DNA of 64,000 bases from Sphaerolaimus hirsutus (lineage: Eukaryota > Nematoda > Chromadorea > Monhysterida > Sphaerolaimidae), in assembly GCA_964036195.1 (NCBI GenBank), contig OZ038453.1, positions 5,843,469 through 5,907,468 of the forward strand, read 5' to 3'. The position numbers and the translations under genes were made by a program. Positions 48,001 to 62,639 of this stretch are shown one piece after another. Position 1 is the stretch's first letter, and the number at the start of each line of letters is the position of its first letter. Below the pieces are notes generated by a model, which searched no databases, was not told the origin of the DNA, and saw only the letters and a program-made list of their open reading frames with translations.

Positions 48001-51000
48001 TTAACGCCTTAACCATTCTTGGGAATGGTGGTAGACATGCACCGTTGCGTAGCTGAGATTGTGCTCTATCAAAATCTACAAACGTTTTGGTGTGTTTGCT
48101 ATAGCCACTTTATACCTAATAAACAAAAACATGAATAAATGTCAATTCTGGCCAATTGAATCATGATTCACGCCTTAACCATTTTTGGGAAAGGTGGTAG
48201 ACATGCACTGTTGCGTAGCTGAGATTGTGCTCTATCAAAATCTACAAACGTTTTGGTGTATTTGCCATAGCCACTTTATACCTAAGAAACAAAAACATGA
48301 ATAAATGTCAATTCTGGACGATTGAGTCACGATTCACGCCTTAACCATTCTTGGGAATGGTGGTAGACATGCACCGTTGCGTAGCTGAAATTGTGCTCTA
48401 TCAAAATCTCCAAACGTTTTGGTGTGTTTGCCATAGCCACTTTATACCTAAGAAACAAAAACGTGAATAAATGTCAATTCTGGCTGATTGAATCACAATT
48501 CACGCCTTCACCATTCTTGGGAAAGGTGGTAGACATGCACCGTTGCATAGCTGAGATTGTGCTCTATAAAAATCTACAAACGTTTTGGTGTGTTTGCCAT
48601 AGCCACTTTATACCTAAGAAACAAAAACGTTAATAAATGTCAATTCTGGTCGATTGAATCACGATTAACGCCTTAACCATTCTTGGGAATGGTGGTAGAC
48701 ATGCACCGTTGCGTAGCTGAGATTGTGCTCTATCAAAATCTACAAACGTTTTGGTGTGTTTGCCATAGCCACTTTATACCTAAGAAACAAAAACGTGAAT
48801 AAATGTCAATTCTGGCCGATTGAATCACGATTAATGCCTTAACCATTCTTGGGAATGGTGGTAGACATGCACCGTTGCGTAGCTGAGATTGTGCTTTATA
48901 AAAAATCTCCAAACGTTTTGGTGTGTTTGTCAAAGCCACTTCATACATAAGAAACAAAAACGTGAATAAATGTCAATTCTGGCCGATTGAATCACGATTA
49001 ACGCCTTAACCATTCTTGGGAAAGGTGGTAGACATGCACCGTTGCATAGCTGAGATTGTGCTCTATAAAAATCTCCAAACGTTTTGGTGTGTTTGCCATA
49101 GCCACTTTATACCTAAGAAACAAAAACGTGAATAAATGTCAATTCTGGCTGATTGAATCACGATTAACGCCTTAACCATTCTCGGGAAAGGTGGTAGACA
49201 TGCACCGTTGCATAGCTGAGATTGTGCTCTATAAAAATCTACAAACGTTTTGGTGTGTTTGCCATAGCCACTTTATACCTAAGAAACAAAAATGTGAATA
49301 AATGTCAATTCTGGCCGATTGAATCACAATTAATGCCTTAACCATTCTTGGGAATGGTGGTAGACATGCACCGTTGCGTAGCTGAGATTGTGCTTTATAA
49401 AAAATCTCCAAACGTTTTGGTGTGTTTGTCAAAGCCACTTCATACATAAGAAACAAAAACGTGAATAAATGTCAATTCTGGCCAATTGAATCACGATTAA
49501 CGCCTTAACCATTCTTGGGAATGGTGGTAGACATGCACCGTTGCGTAGCTGAGATTGTGCTCTATCAAAATCTACAAACGTTTTGGTGTGTTTGCCATAG
49601 CCACTTTATACCTAAGAGACAAAAACGTGAACAAATGTCAATTCTGGCTGATTGAATCACGATTCACGCCTAAACCATTCTTGGGAAAGGTGGTAGACAT
49701 GCACCGTTGCATAGCTGAGATTGTGCTCTATCAAAATCTACAAACGTTTTGGTGTGTTTGCCATAGCCACTTTATACCTAAGAGACAAAAACGTGAACAA
49801 ATGTCAATTCTGGCTGATTGAATCACGATTAACGCCTTAACCATTCTTGGGAAAGGTGGTAGACATGCACCGTTGCGTAGCTGAGATTGTGCTCTATCAA
49901 AATCTACAAACGTTTTGGTGTGTTTGCCATAGCCACTTTATACCTAAGAGACAAAAACGTGAACAAATGTCAATTCTGGCTGATTGAATCACGATTAATG
50001 CCTTAACCATTCTTGGGGATGGTGGTAGACATGCACCGTTGCGTAGCTGAGATTGTGCTCTATCAAAATCTACAAACGTTTTGGTGTGTTTGCCATAGCC
50101 ACTTTATACCTAAGAGACAAAAACGTGAACAAATGTCAATTCTGGCTGATTGAATCACAATTCACGCCTTAACCATTCTTGGGAAAGGTGGTAGACATGC
50201 ACCGTTGCATAGCTGAGATTGTGCTCTATCAAAATCTACAAACGTTTTGGTGTGTTTGCCATAGCCACTTTATACCTAAGAAACAAAAACGTGAACAAAT
50301 GTCAATTCTGGCTGATTGAATCACGATTCACGCCTTAACCATTCTTGGGAAAGGTGGTAGACATGCACCGTTGCATAGCTGAGATTGTGCTCTATAAAAA
50401 TCTACAAACGTTTTGGTGTGTTTGCCATAGCCAATATATACCTAAGAAACAAAAACGTTAATAAATGTCAATTCTGGTCGATTGAATCACAATTAACGCC
50501 TTAACCATTCTTGGGAATGGTGGTAGACATGCACCGTTGCGTAGCTGAGATTGTGCTCTATCAAAATCTACAAACGTTTTGGTGTGTTTGCTATAGCCAC
50601 TTTATACCTAATAAATAAAAACATGAATAAATGTCAATTCTGGCCAATTGAATCATGATTCACGCCTTAACCATTTTTGGGAAAGGTGGTAGACATGCAC
50701 TGTTGCGTAGCTGAGATTGCGCTCTATCAAAATCTACAAACGTTTTGGTGTATTTGCCATAGCCACTTTATACCTAAGAAACAAAAACATGAATAAATGT
50801 CAATTCTGGACGATTGAGTCACGATTCACGCCTTAACCATTCTTGGGAATGGTGGTAGACATGCACCGTTGCGTAGCTGAAATTGTGCTCTATCAAAATC
50901 TCCAAACGTTTTGGTGTGTTTGCCATAGCCACTTTATACCTAAGAAACAAAAACGTGAATAAATGTCAATTCTGGCTGATTGAATCACGATTCACGCCTT

Positions 51001-51130
51001 CACCATTCTTGGGAAAGGTGGTAGACATGCACCGTTGCATAGCTGAGATTGTGCTCTATAAAAATCTACAAACGTTTTGGTGTGTTTGCCATAGCCACTT
51101 TATACCTAAGAAACAAAAACGTTAATAAAT
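45060..51130 (+). repeat. Fifteen- and sixteen-monomer higher-order repeats
   Basis: The marker CCAATATATA occurs at 45281, 47939 and 50431 (steps 2,658 and 2,492 bp, which are 16 and 15 monomers plus 2 bp) and again at 56409. Frames starting at 45733, 48391 and 50883 repeat with the same steps, confirming long-unit duplication. Confidence 0.75.
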
Positions 51131-52489
51131 GTCAATTCTGGTCGATTGAATCACGATTAACGCCTTAACCATTCTTGGGAATGGTGGTAGACATGCACCG
51201 TTGCGTAGCTGAGATTGTGCTCTATCAAAATCTACAAACGTTTTGGTGTGTTTGCCATAGCCACTTTATACCTAAGAAACAAAAACATGAATAAATGTCA
51301 ATTCTGGACGATTGAGTCACGATTCACGCCTTAACCATTCTTGGGAATGGTGGTAGACATGCACCGTTGCGTAGCTGAAATTGTGCTCTATCAAAATCTC
51401 CAAACGTTTTGGTGTGTTTGCCATAGCCACTTTATACCTAAGAAACAAAAACGTGAATAAATGTCAATTCTGGCTGATTGAATCACGATTCACGCCTTCA
51501 CCATTCTTGGGAAAGGTGGTAGACATGCACCGTTGCATAGCTGAGATTGTGCTCTATAAAAATCTACAAACGTTTTGGTGTGTTTGCCATAGCCACTTTA
51601 TACCTAAGAAACAAAAACGTGAATAAATGTCAATTCTGGCTGATCGAATCACGATTAACGCCTTAACCATTCTTGGGAAAGGTGGTAGACATGCACCGTT
51701 GCATAGCTGAGATTGTGCTCTATAAAAATCTACAAACGTTTTGGTGTGTTTGCCATAGCCACTTTATACCTAAGAAACAAAAACGTGAATAAATGTCAAT
51801 TCTGGCTGATTGAATCACGATTCACGCCTTAACCATTCTTGGGAATGGTGGTAGACATGCACCGTTGCGTAGCTGAGATTGTGCTCTATCAAAATCTACA
51901 AACGTTTTGGTGTGTTTGCCATAGCCACTTTATACCTAAGAAACAAAAACGTGAACAAATGTCAATTCTGGCTGATTGAATCACGATTCACGCCTTAACC
52001 ATTCTTGGGAAAGGTGGTAGACATGCACCGTTGCATAGCTGAGATTGTGCTCTATCAAAATCTACAAACGTTTTGGTGTGTTTGCCATAGCCACTTTATA
52101 CCTAAGAAACAAAAACGTGAACAAATGTCAATTCTGGCTGATTGAATCACGATTCACGCCTTAACCATTCTTGGGAATGGTGGTAGACATGCACCGTTGC
52201 GTAGCTGAGATTGTGCTCTATCAAAATCTACAAACGTTTTGGTGTGTTTGCCATAGCCACTTTATACCTAAGAAACAAAAACGTGAATAAATGTCAATTC
52301 TGGCTGATCGAATCACGATTAACGCCTTAACCATTCTTGGGAAAGGTGGTAGACATGCACCGTTGCATAGCTGAGATTGTGCTCTATAAAAATCTACAAA
52401 CGTTTTGGTGTGTTTGCCATAGCCACTTTATACCTAAGAAACAAAAACGTGAATAAATGTCAATTCTGGCTGATTGAATCACGATTCAC

Positions 52490-53140
52490 GCCTTAACCAT
52501 TCTTGGGAAAGGTGGTAGACATGCACCGTTGCATAGCTGAGATTGTGCTCTATAAAAATCTACAAACGTTTTGGTGTGTTTGCCATAGCCACTTTATACC
52601 TAAGAAACAAAAACGTGAATAAATGTCAATTCTGGCTGATTGAATCACGATTCACGCCTTCACCATTCTTGGGAAAGGTGGTAGACATGCACCGTTGCAT
52701 AGCTGAGATTGTGCTCTATAAAAATCTACAAACGTTTTGGTGTGTTTGCCATAGCCACTTTATACCTAAGAAACAAAAACGTGAATAAATGTCAATTCTG
52801 GCTGATTGAATCACGATTCACGCCTTCACCATTCTTGGGAAAGGTGGTAGACATGCACCGTTGCATAGCTGAGATTGTGCTCTATAAAAATCTACAAACG
52901 TTTTGGTGTGTTTGCCATAGCCACTTTATACCTAAGAAACAAAAACGTGAATAAATGTCAATTCTGGCTGATTGAATCACGATTCACGCCTTCACCATTC
53001 TTGGGAAAGGTGGTAGACATGCACCGTTGCATAGCTGAGATTGTGCTCTATAAAAATCTACAAACGTTTTGGTGTGTTTGCCATAGCCACTTTATACCTA
53101 AGAAACAAAAACGTGAATAAATGTCAATTCTGGCTGATTG
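52490..53140 (+). repeat. Run of identical single monomers
   Basis: Adjacent 166-bp monomers carrying GCATAGCTGA, CTATAAAAATC and the rarer CGCCTTCACC are identical by eye over 52543-53120. This is the most recent-looking single-monomer amplification in the window. Confidence 0.65.
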
Positions 53141-56100
53141 AATCACGATTCACGCCTTAACCATTCTTGGGAATGGTGGTAGACATGCACCGTTGCGTAG
53201 CTGAGATTGTGCTCTATCAAAATCTACAAACGTTTTGGTGTGTTTGCCATAGCCACTTTATACCTAAGAAACAAAAACGTGAACAAATGTCAATTCTGGC
53301 TGATTGAATCACGATTCACGCCTTAACCATTCTTGGGAAAGGTGGTAGACATGCACCGTTGCATAGCTGAGATTGTGCTCTATCAAAATCTACAAACGTT
53401 TTGGTGTGTTTGCCATAGCCACTTTATACCTAAGAAACAAAAACGTGAACAAATGTCAATTCTGGCTGATTGAATCACGATTCACGCCTTAACCATTCTT
53501 GGGAATGGTGGTAGACATGCACCGTTGCGTAGCTGAGATTGTGCTCTATCAAAATCTACAAACGTTTTGGTGTGTTTGCTATAGCCACTTTATACCTAAT
53601 AAACAAAAACATGAATAAATGTCAATTCTGGCCAATTGAATCATGATTCACGCCTTAACCATTTTTGGGAAAGGTGGTAGACATGCACCGTTGCGTAGCT
53701 GAGATTGTGCTCTATCAAAATCTACAAACGTTTTGGTGTATTTGCCATAGCCACTTTATACCTAAGAAACAAAAACATGAATAAATGTCAATTCTGGACG
53801 ATTGAGTCACGATTCACGCCTTAACCATTCTTGGGAAAGGTGGTAGACATGCACCGTTGCATAGCTGAGATTGTGCTCTATAAAAATCTACAAACGTTTT
53901 GGTGTGTTTGCCATAGCCACTTTATACCTAAGAAACAAAAACGTGAATAAATGTCAATTCTGGCCGATTGAATCACGATTAATGCCTTAACCATCCTTGG
54001 GAATGGTGGTAGACATGCACCGTTGCGTAGCTGAGATTGTGCTTTATAAAAAATCTCCAAACGTTTTGGTGTGTTTGCCATAGCCACTTTATACCTAAGA
54101 AACAAAAACGTGAATAAATGTCAATTCTGGCTGATTGAATCACGATTCACGCCTTCACCATTCTTGGGAAAGGTGGTAGACATGCACCGTTGCATAGCTG
54201 AGATTGTGCTCTATAAAAATCTACAAACGTTTTGGTGTGTTTGCCATAGCCACTTTATACCTAAGAAACAAAAACGTGAATAAATGTCAATTCTGGCTGA
54301 TCGAATCACGATTAACGCCTTAACCATTCTTGGGAAAGGTGGTAGACATGCACCGTTGCATAGCTGAGATTGTGCTCTATAAAAATCTACAAACGTTTTG
54401 GTGTGTTTGCCATAGCCACTTTATACCTAAGAAACAAAAACGTGAATAAATGTCAATTCTGGCTGATTGAATCACGATTCACGCCTTCACCATTCTTGGG
54501 AAAGGTGGTAGACATGCACCGTTGCATAGCTGAGATTGTGCTCTATAAAAATCTACAAACGTTTTGGTGTGTTTGCCATAGCCACTTTATACCTAAGAAA
54601 CAAAAACGTGAATAAATGTCAATTCTGGCCGATTGAATCACGATTAACGCCTTAACCATTCTTGGGAATGGTGGTAGACATGCACTGTTGCGTAGCTGAG
54701 ATTGTGCTCTATCAAAATCTACAAACGTTTTGGTGTGTTTGCCATAGCCACTTTATACCTAAGAAACAAAAACGTGAACAAATGTCAATTCTGGCTGATT
54801 GAATCACGATTCACGCCTTAACCATTCTTGGGAAAGGTGGTAGACATGCACCGTTGCATAGCTGAGATTGTGCTCTATAAAAATCTACAAACGTTTTGGT
54901 GTGTTTGCCATAGCCACTTTATACCTAAGAAACAAAAACGTTAATAAATGTCAATTCTGGTCGATTGAATCACGATTAACGCCTTAACCATTCTTGGGAA
55001 TGGTGGTAGACATGCACCGTTGCGTAGCTGAGATTGTGCTCTATCAAAATCTACAAACGTTTTGGTGTGTTTGCCATAGCCACTTTATACCTAAGAAACA
55101 AAAACATGAATAAATGTCAATTCTGGACGATTGAGTCACGATTCACGCCTTAACCATTCTTGGGAATGGTGGTAGACATGCACCGTTGCGTAGCTGAAAT
55201 TGTGCTCTATCAAAATCTCCAAACGTTTTGGTGTGTTTGCCATAGCCACTTTATACCTAAGAAACAAAAACGTGAATAAATGTCAATTCTGGCTGATTGA
55301 ATCACGATTCACGCCTTCACCATTCTTGGGAAAGGTGGTAGACATGCACCGTTGCATAGCTGAGATTGTGCTCTATAAAAATCTACAAACGTTTTGGTGT
55401 GTTTGCCATAGCCACTTTATACCTAAGAAACAAAAACGTGAATAAATGTCAATTCTGGCTGATCGAATCACGATTAACGCCTTAACCATTCTTGGGAAAG
55501 GTGGTAGACATGCACCGTTGCATAGCTGAGATTGTGCTCTATAAAAATCTACAAACGTTTTGGTGTGTTTGCCATAGCCACTTTATACCTAAGAAACAAA
55601 AACGTGAATAAATGTCAATTCTGGCTGATTGAATCACGATTAACGCCTTAACCATTCTTGGGAAAGGTGGTAGACATGCACCGTTGCATAGCTGAGATTG
55701 TGCTCTATAAAAATCTACAAACGTTTTGGTGTGTTTGCCATAGCCACTTTATACCTAAGAAACAAAAACGTGAATAAATGTCAATTCTGGCCGATTGAAT
55801 CACGATTAATGCCTTGACCATTCTTGGGAATGGTGGTAGACATGCACCGTTGCGTAGCTGAGATTGTGCTTTATAAAAAATCTCCAAACGTTTTGGTGTG
55901 TTTGTCATAGCCACTTCATACATAAGAAACAAAAACGTGAATAAATGTCAATTCTGGCCGATTGAATCACGATTAACGCCTTAACCATTCTTGGGAATGG
56001 TGGTAGACATGCACTGTTGCGTAGCTGAGATTGTGCTCTATCAAAATCTACAAACGTTTTTGTGTGTTTGCCATAGCCACTTTATACCTAAGAAACAAAA

Positions 56101-56853
56101 ACGTGAACAAATGTCAATTCTGGCTGATTGAATCACGATTCACGCCTTAACCATTCTTGGGAAAGGTGGTAGACATGCACCGTTGCATAGCTGAGATTGT
56201 GCTCTATCAAAATCTACAAACGTTTTGGTGTGTTTGCCATAGCCACTTTATACCTAAGAAACAAAAACGTGAACAAATGTCAGTTCTGGCTGATTGAATC
56301 ACGATTCACGCCTTAACCATTCTTGGGAAAGGTGGTAGACATGCACCGTTGCATAGCTGAGATTGTGCTCTATAAAAATCTACAAACGTTTTGGTGTGTT
56401 TGCCATAGCCAATATATATCTAAGAAACAAAAACGTTAATAAATGTCAATTCTGGTCGATTGAATCACAATTAACGCCTTAACCATTCTTGGGAATGGTG
56501 GTAGACATGCACCGTTGCGTAGCTGAGATTGTGCTCTATCAAAATCTAAAAACGTTTTGGTGTGTTTGCTATAGCCACTTTATACCTAATAAACAAAAAC
56601 ATGAATAAATGTCAATTCTGGCCAATTGAATCATGATTCACGCCTTAACCATTTTTGGGAAAGGTGGTAGACATGCACCGTTGCGTAGCTGAGTATGTGC
56701 TCTATCAAAATCTACAAACGTTTTGGTGTGTTTGCCATAGCCACTTTATACCTAAGAAACAAAAACATGAATAAATGTCAATTCTGGACGATTGAGTCAC
56801 GATTCACGCCTTAACCATTCTTGGGAATGGTGGTAGACATGCACCGTTGCGTA

Positions 56854-59800
56854 GCTGAAATTGTGCTCTATCAAAATCTCCAAACGTTTTGGTGTGTTTG
56901 CCATAGCCACTTTATACCTAAGAAACAAAAACGTTAATAAATGTCAATTCTGGTCGATTGAATCACGATTAACGCCTTAACCATTCTTGGGAATGGTGGT
57001 AGACATGCACCGTTGTGTAGCTGAGATTGTGCTCTATCAAAATCTACAAACGTTTTGGTGTGTTTGCTATAGCCACTTTATACCTAATAAACAAAAACAT
57101 AATTAAAGGTCAATTCTGGCCAATTGAATCATGATTCACGCCTTAACCATTTTTGGGAAAGGTGGTAGACATGCACCGTTGCGTAGCTGAGATTGTGCTC
57201 TATCAAAATCTACAAACGTTTTGGTGTGTTTGCCATAGCCACTTTATACCTAAGAAACAAAAACATGAATAAATGTCAATTCTGGATGATTGAGTCACGA
57301 TTCACGCCTTAACCATTCTTGGGAATGGTGGTAGACATGCACCGTTGCGTAGCTGAAATTGTGCTCTATCAAAATCTCCAAACGTTTTGGTGTGTTTGCC
57401 ATAGCCACTTTATACCTAAGAAACAAAAACGTGAATAAATGTCAATTCTGGTTGATTGAATCACGATTCACGCCTTAACCATTCTTGGGAAAGGTGGTAG
57501 ACATGCACCGTTGCATAGCTGAGATTGTGCTCTATAAAAATCTACAAACGTTTTGGTGTGTTTGCCATAGCCACTTTATACCTAAGAAACAAAAACGTTA
57601 ATAAATGTCAATTCTGGTCGATTGAATCACAATTAACGCCTTAACCATTCTTGGGAATGGTGGTAGACATGCACCGTTGCGTAGCTGAGATTGTGCTCTA
57701 TCAAAATCTACAAACGTTTTGGTGTGTTTGCTATAGACACTTTATACCTAATAAACAAAAACATGAATAAATGTCAATTCTGGCCAATTGAATCATGATT
57801 CACGCCTTAACCATTTTTGGGAAAGGTGGTAGACATGCACCGTTGCGTAGCTGAGATTGTGCTCTATCAAAATCTACAAACGTTTTGGTGTGTTTGCCAT
57901 AGCCACTTTATACCTAAGAAACAAAAACATGAATAAATGTCAATTCTGGACGATTGAGTCACGATTCACGCCTTAACCATTCTTGGGAATGGTGGTAGAC
58001 ATGCACCGTTGCGTAGCTGAAATTGTGCTCTATCAAAATCTCCAAACGTTTTGGTGTGTTTGCCATAGCCACTTTATACCTAAGAAACAAAAACGTTAAT
58101 AAATGTCAATTCTGGTCGATTGAATCACGATTAACGCCTTAACCATTCTTGGGAATGGTGGTAGACATGCACCGTTGTGTAGCTGAGATTGTGCTCTATC
58201 AAAATCTACAAACGTTTTGGTGTGTTTGCTATAGCCACTTTATACCTAATAAACAAAAACATAAATAAATGTCAATTCTGGCCAATTGAATCATGATTCA
58301 CGCCTTAACCATTTTTGGGAAAGGTGGTAGACATGCACCGTTGCGTAGCTGAGATTGTGCTCTATCAAAATCTACAAACGTTTTGGTGTGTTTGCCATAG
58401 CCACTTTATACCTAAGAAACAAAAACATGAATAAATGTCAATTCTGGATGATTGAGTCACGATTCACGCCTTAACCATTCTTGGGAATGGTGGTAGACAT
58501 GCACCGTTGCGTAGCTGAAATTGTGCTCTATCAAAATCTCCAAACGTTTTGGTGTGTTTGCCATAGCCACTTTATACCTAAGAAACAAAAACGTGAATAA
58601 ATGTCAATTCTGGTTGATTGAATCACGATTCACGCCTTAACCATTCTTGGGAAAGGTGGTAGACATGCACCGTTGCATAGCTGAGATTGTGCTCTATAAA
58701 AATCTACAAACGTTTTGGTGTGTTTGCCATAGCCACTTTATACCTAAGAAACAAAAACGTTAATAAATGTCAATTCTGGTCGATTGAATCACAATTAACG
58801 CCTTAACCATTCTTGGGAATGGTGGTAGACATGCACCGTTGCGTAGCTGAGATTGTGCTCTATCAAAATCTACAAACGTTTTGGTGTGTTTGCTATAGAC
58901 ACTTTATACCTAATAAACAAAAACATGAATAAATGTCAATTCTGGCCAATTGAATCATGATTCACGCCTTAACCATTTTTGGGAAAGGTGGTAGACATGC
59001 ACCGTTGCGTAGCTGAGATTGTGCTCTATCAAAATCTACAAACGTTTTGGTGTGTTTGCCATAGCCACTTTATACCTAAGAAACAAAAACATGAATAAAT
59101 GTCAATTCTGGACGATTGAGTCACGATTCACGCCTTAACCATTCTTGGGAATGGTGGTAGACATGCACCGTTGCGTAGCTGAAATTGTGCTCTATCAAAA
59201 TCTCCAAATGTTTTGGTGTGTTTGCCATAGCCACTTTATACCTAAGAAACAAAAACGTTAATAAATGTCAATTCTGGTCGATTGAATCACGATTAACGCC
59301 TTAACCATTCTTGGGAATGGTGGTAGACATGCACCGTTGTGTAGCTGAGATTGTGCTCTATCAAAATCTACAAACGTTTTGGTGTGTTTGCTATAGCCAC
59401 TTTATACCTAATAAACAAAAACATAAATAAATGTCAATTCTGGCCAATTGAATCATGATTCACGCCTTAACCATTTTTGGGAAAGGTGGTAGACATGCAC
59501 CGTTGCGTAGCTGAGATTGTGCTCTATCAAAATCTACAAACGTTTTGGTGTGTTTGCCATAGCCACTTTATACCTAAGAAACAAAAACATGAATAAATGT
59601 CAATTCTGGACGATTGAGTCACGATTCACGCCTTAACCATTCTTGGGAATGGTGGTAGACATGCACCGTTGCGTAGCTGAAATTGTGCTCTATCAAAATC
59701 TCCAAACGTTTTGGTGTGTTTGCTATAGCCACTTTATACCTAAGAAACAAAAACGTGAATAAATGTCAATTCTGGTTGATTGAATCACGATTCACGCCTT

Positions 59801-60000
59801 AACCATTCTTGGGAAAGGTGGTAGACATGCACCGTTGCATAGCTGAGATTGTGCTCTATAAAAATCTACAAACGTTTTGGTGTGTTTGCCATAGCCACTT
59901 TATACCTAAGAAACAAAAACGTTAATAAATGTCAATTCTGGTCGATTGAATCACGATTAACACCTTAACCATTCTTGGGAATGGTGGTAGACATGCACCG
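56854..60000 (+). repeat. Seven-monomer (1,162-bp) higher-order repeat
   Basis: The variant GCTGAAATTGTG falls at 56854, 57352, 58016, 58514, 59178 and 59676: alternate steps of 498 and 664 bp, which make an exact 1,162-bp period. Other linked variants (GTTGTGTAGCTGA, TTTGCTATAGACAC) recur with it. Confidence 0.8.
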
Positions 60001-62639
60001 TTGCGTAGCTGAGATTGTGCTCTATCAAAATCTACAAACGTTTTGGTGTGTTTGCCATAGCCACTTTATACCTAAGAAACAAAAACGTGAATAAATGTCA
60101 ATTCTGGCTGATTGAATCACAATTCACGCCTTAACCATTCTTGGGAATGGTGGTAGACATGCACCGTTGCATAGCTGAGATTGTGCTCTATAAAAATCTA
60201 CCAACGTTTTGGTGTGTTTGCCATAGCCACTTTATACCTAAGAAACAAAAACGTGAATAAATGTCAATTCTGGACGATTGAGTCATGATTCACGCCTTAA
60301 CCATTCTTGGGAATGGTGGTAGACATGCACCGTTGCGTAGCTGAGATTGTGCTCTATCAAAATCTACAAACGTTTTGGTGTGTTTGCCATAGCCACTTTA
60401 TACCTAAGAAACAAAAACGTGAATAAATGTCAATTCTGGCTGATTGAATCACGATTCACGCCTTAACCATTCTTGGGAATGGTGGTAGACATGCACCGTT
60501 GCATAGCTGAGATTGTGCTCTATAAAAATCTACCAACGTTTTGGTGTGTTTGCCATAGCCACTTTATACCTAATAAACAAAAATGTGAATAAATGTCAAT
60601 TCTGGCCAATTGAATCATGATTCACGCCTTAACCATTTTTGGGAGAGGTGGTAGACATGCACCGTTGCGTAGCTGAGCTTGTGCTCTATCAAAATCTACA
60701 AACGTTTTGGTGTGTTTGCCATAGCCACTTTATACCTAAGAAACAAAAACGTGAACAAATGTCAATTCTGGACGATTGAGTCACGATTCACACCTTAACC
60801 ATTCTTGGGAATGGTGGTAGACATGCACCGTTGCGTAGCTGAGATTGTGCTCTATCAAAATCTACAAACGTTTTGGTGTGTTTGCCATAGCCACTTTATA
60901 CCTAAGAAACAAAAACGTGAATAAATGTCAATTCTGGACGATTGAGTCACGATTCACGCCTTAACCATTGTTGGGAATGGTGGTAGACATGCACCGTTGC
61001 GTAGCTGAAATTGTGCTCTATCAAAATCTCCAAACGTTTTGGTGTGTTTGCCATAGCCACTTTATACCTAAGAAACAAAAATGTGAATAAATGTCAATTC
61101 TGGCTGATTGAATCACAATTCACGCCTTAACCATTCTTGGGAAAGGTGGTAGACATGCACCGTTGCATAGCTGAGATTGTGCTCTATAAAAATCTACAAA
61201 CATTTTGGTGTGTTTGCCATAGCCACTTTATAGCTAAGAAACAAAAACGTTAATAAATGTCAACTCTGGTCGATTGAATCACGATTAACGCCTTAACCAT
61301 TCTTGGGAATGGTGGTAGACATGCACCATTGCGTAGCTGAGATTGTGCTCTATCAAAATCTACAAACGTTTTGGTGTGTTTGCCATAGCCACTTTATACC
61401 TAAGAAACAAAAACGTTAATAAATGTCAATTCTGGTCGATTGAATCACGATTAACGCCTTAACCATTCTTGGGAATGGTGGTAGACATGCACCGTTGCGT
61501 AGCTGAGATTGTGCTCTATCAAAATCTACAAACGTTTTGGTGTGTTTGCTATAGCCACTTTATACCTAAGAAACAAAAACGTTAATAAATGTCAATTCTG
61601 GTCGATTGAATCACAATTAACACCTTAACCATTCTTGGGAATGGTGGTAGACATGCACCGTTGTGTAGCTGAGATTGTGCTCTATCAAAATCTACAAACG
61701 TTTTGGTGTGTTTGCTATAGCCACTTTATACCTAATAAACAAAAACATGAATAAATGTCAATTCTGGCCAATTGAATCATGATTCACGCCTTAACCATTT
61801 TTGGGAAAGGTGGTAGACATGCACCGTTGCGTAGCTGAGATTGTGCTCTATCAAAATCTACAAACGTTTTGGTGTGTTTGCCATAGCCACTTTATACCTA
61901 AGAAACAAAAACGTTAATAAATGTCAATTCTGGTCGATTGAATCACGATTAACGCCTTAACCATTCTTGGGAATGGTGGTAGACATGCACCGTTGCGTAG
62001 CTGAGATTGTGCTCTATCAAAATCTACAAACGTTTTGGTGTGTTTGCTATAGCCACTTTATACCTAAGAAACAAAAACGTTAATAAATGTCAATTCTGGT
62101 CGATTGAATCACAATTAACACCTTAACCATTCTTGGGAATGGTGGTAGACATGCACCGTTGCGTAGCTGAGATTGTGCTCTATCAAAATCTACAAACGTT
62201 TTGGTGTGTTTGCTATAGCCACTTTATACCTAATAAACAAAAACATGAATAAATGTCAATTCTGGCCAATTGAATCATGATTCACGCCTTAACCATTTTT
62301 GGGAAAGGTGGTAGACATGCACCGTTGCATAGCTGAGATTGTGCTCTATCAAAATCTACAAACATTTTGGTGTGTTTGCCATAACCACTTTATACCTAAG
62401 AAACAAAAACGTGAATAAATGTCAATTCTGGTTGATTGAATCACGATTCACGCCTTAACCATTCTTGGGAAAGGTGGTAGACATGCACCGTTGCATAGCT
62501 GAGATTGTGCTCTAGAAAAATCTACAAACGTTTTGGTGTGTTTGCCAAAGCCACTTTATACCTAAGAAACAAAAACGTGAATAAATGTCAATTCTGTCTG
62601 ATTGAATCACGATTCACGCCTTAACCATTTTTGGGAAAG

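Noticed and set aside
29458..55932. Dozens of open frames of 68-88 residues with nearly identical peptides in the satellite, on both strands
   Set aside because: They recur at multiples of 166 bp, cross monomer borders in shifting frames and have no coding character; they are by-products of the repeat.
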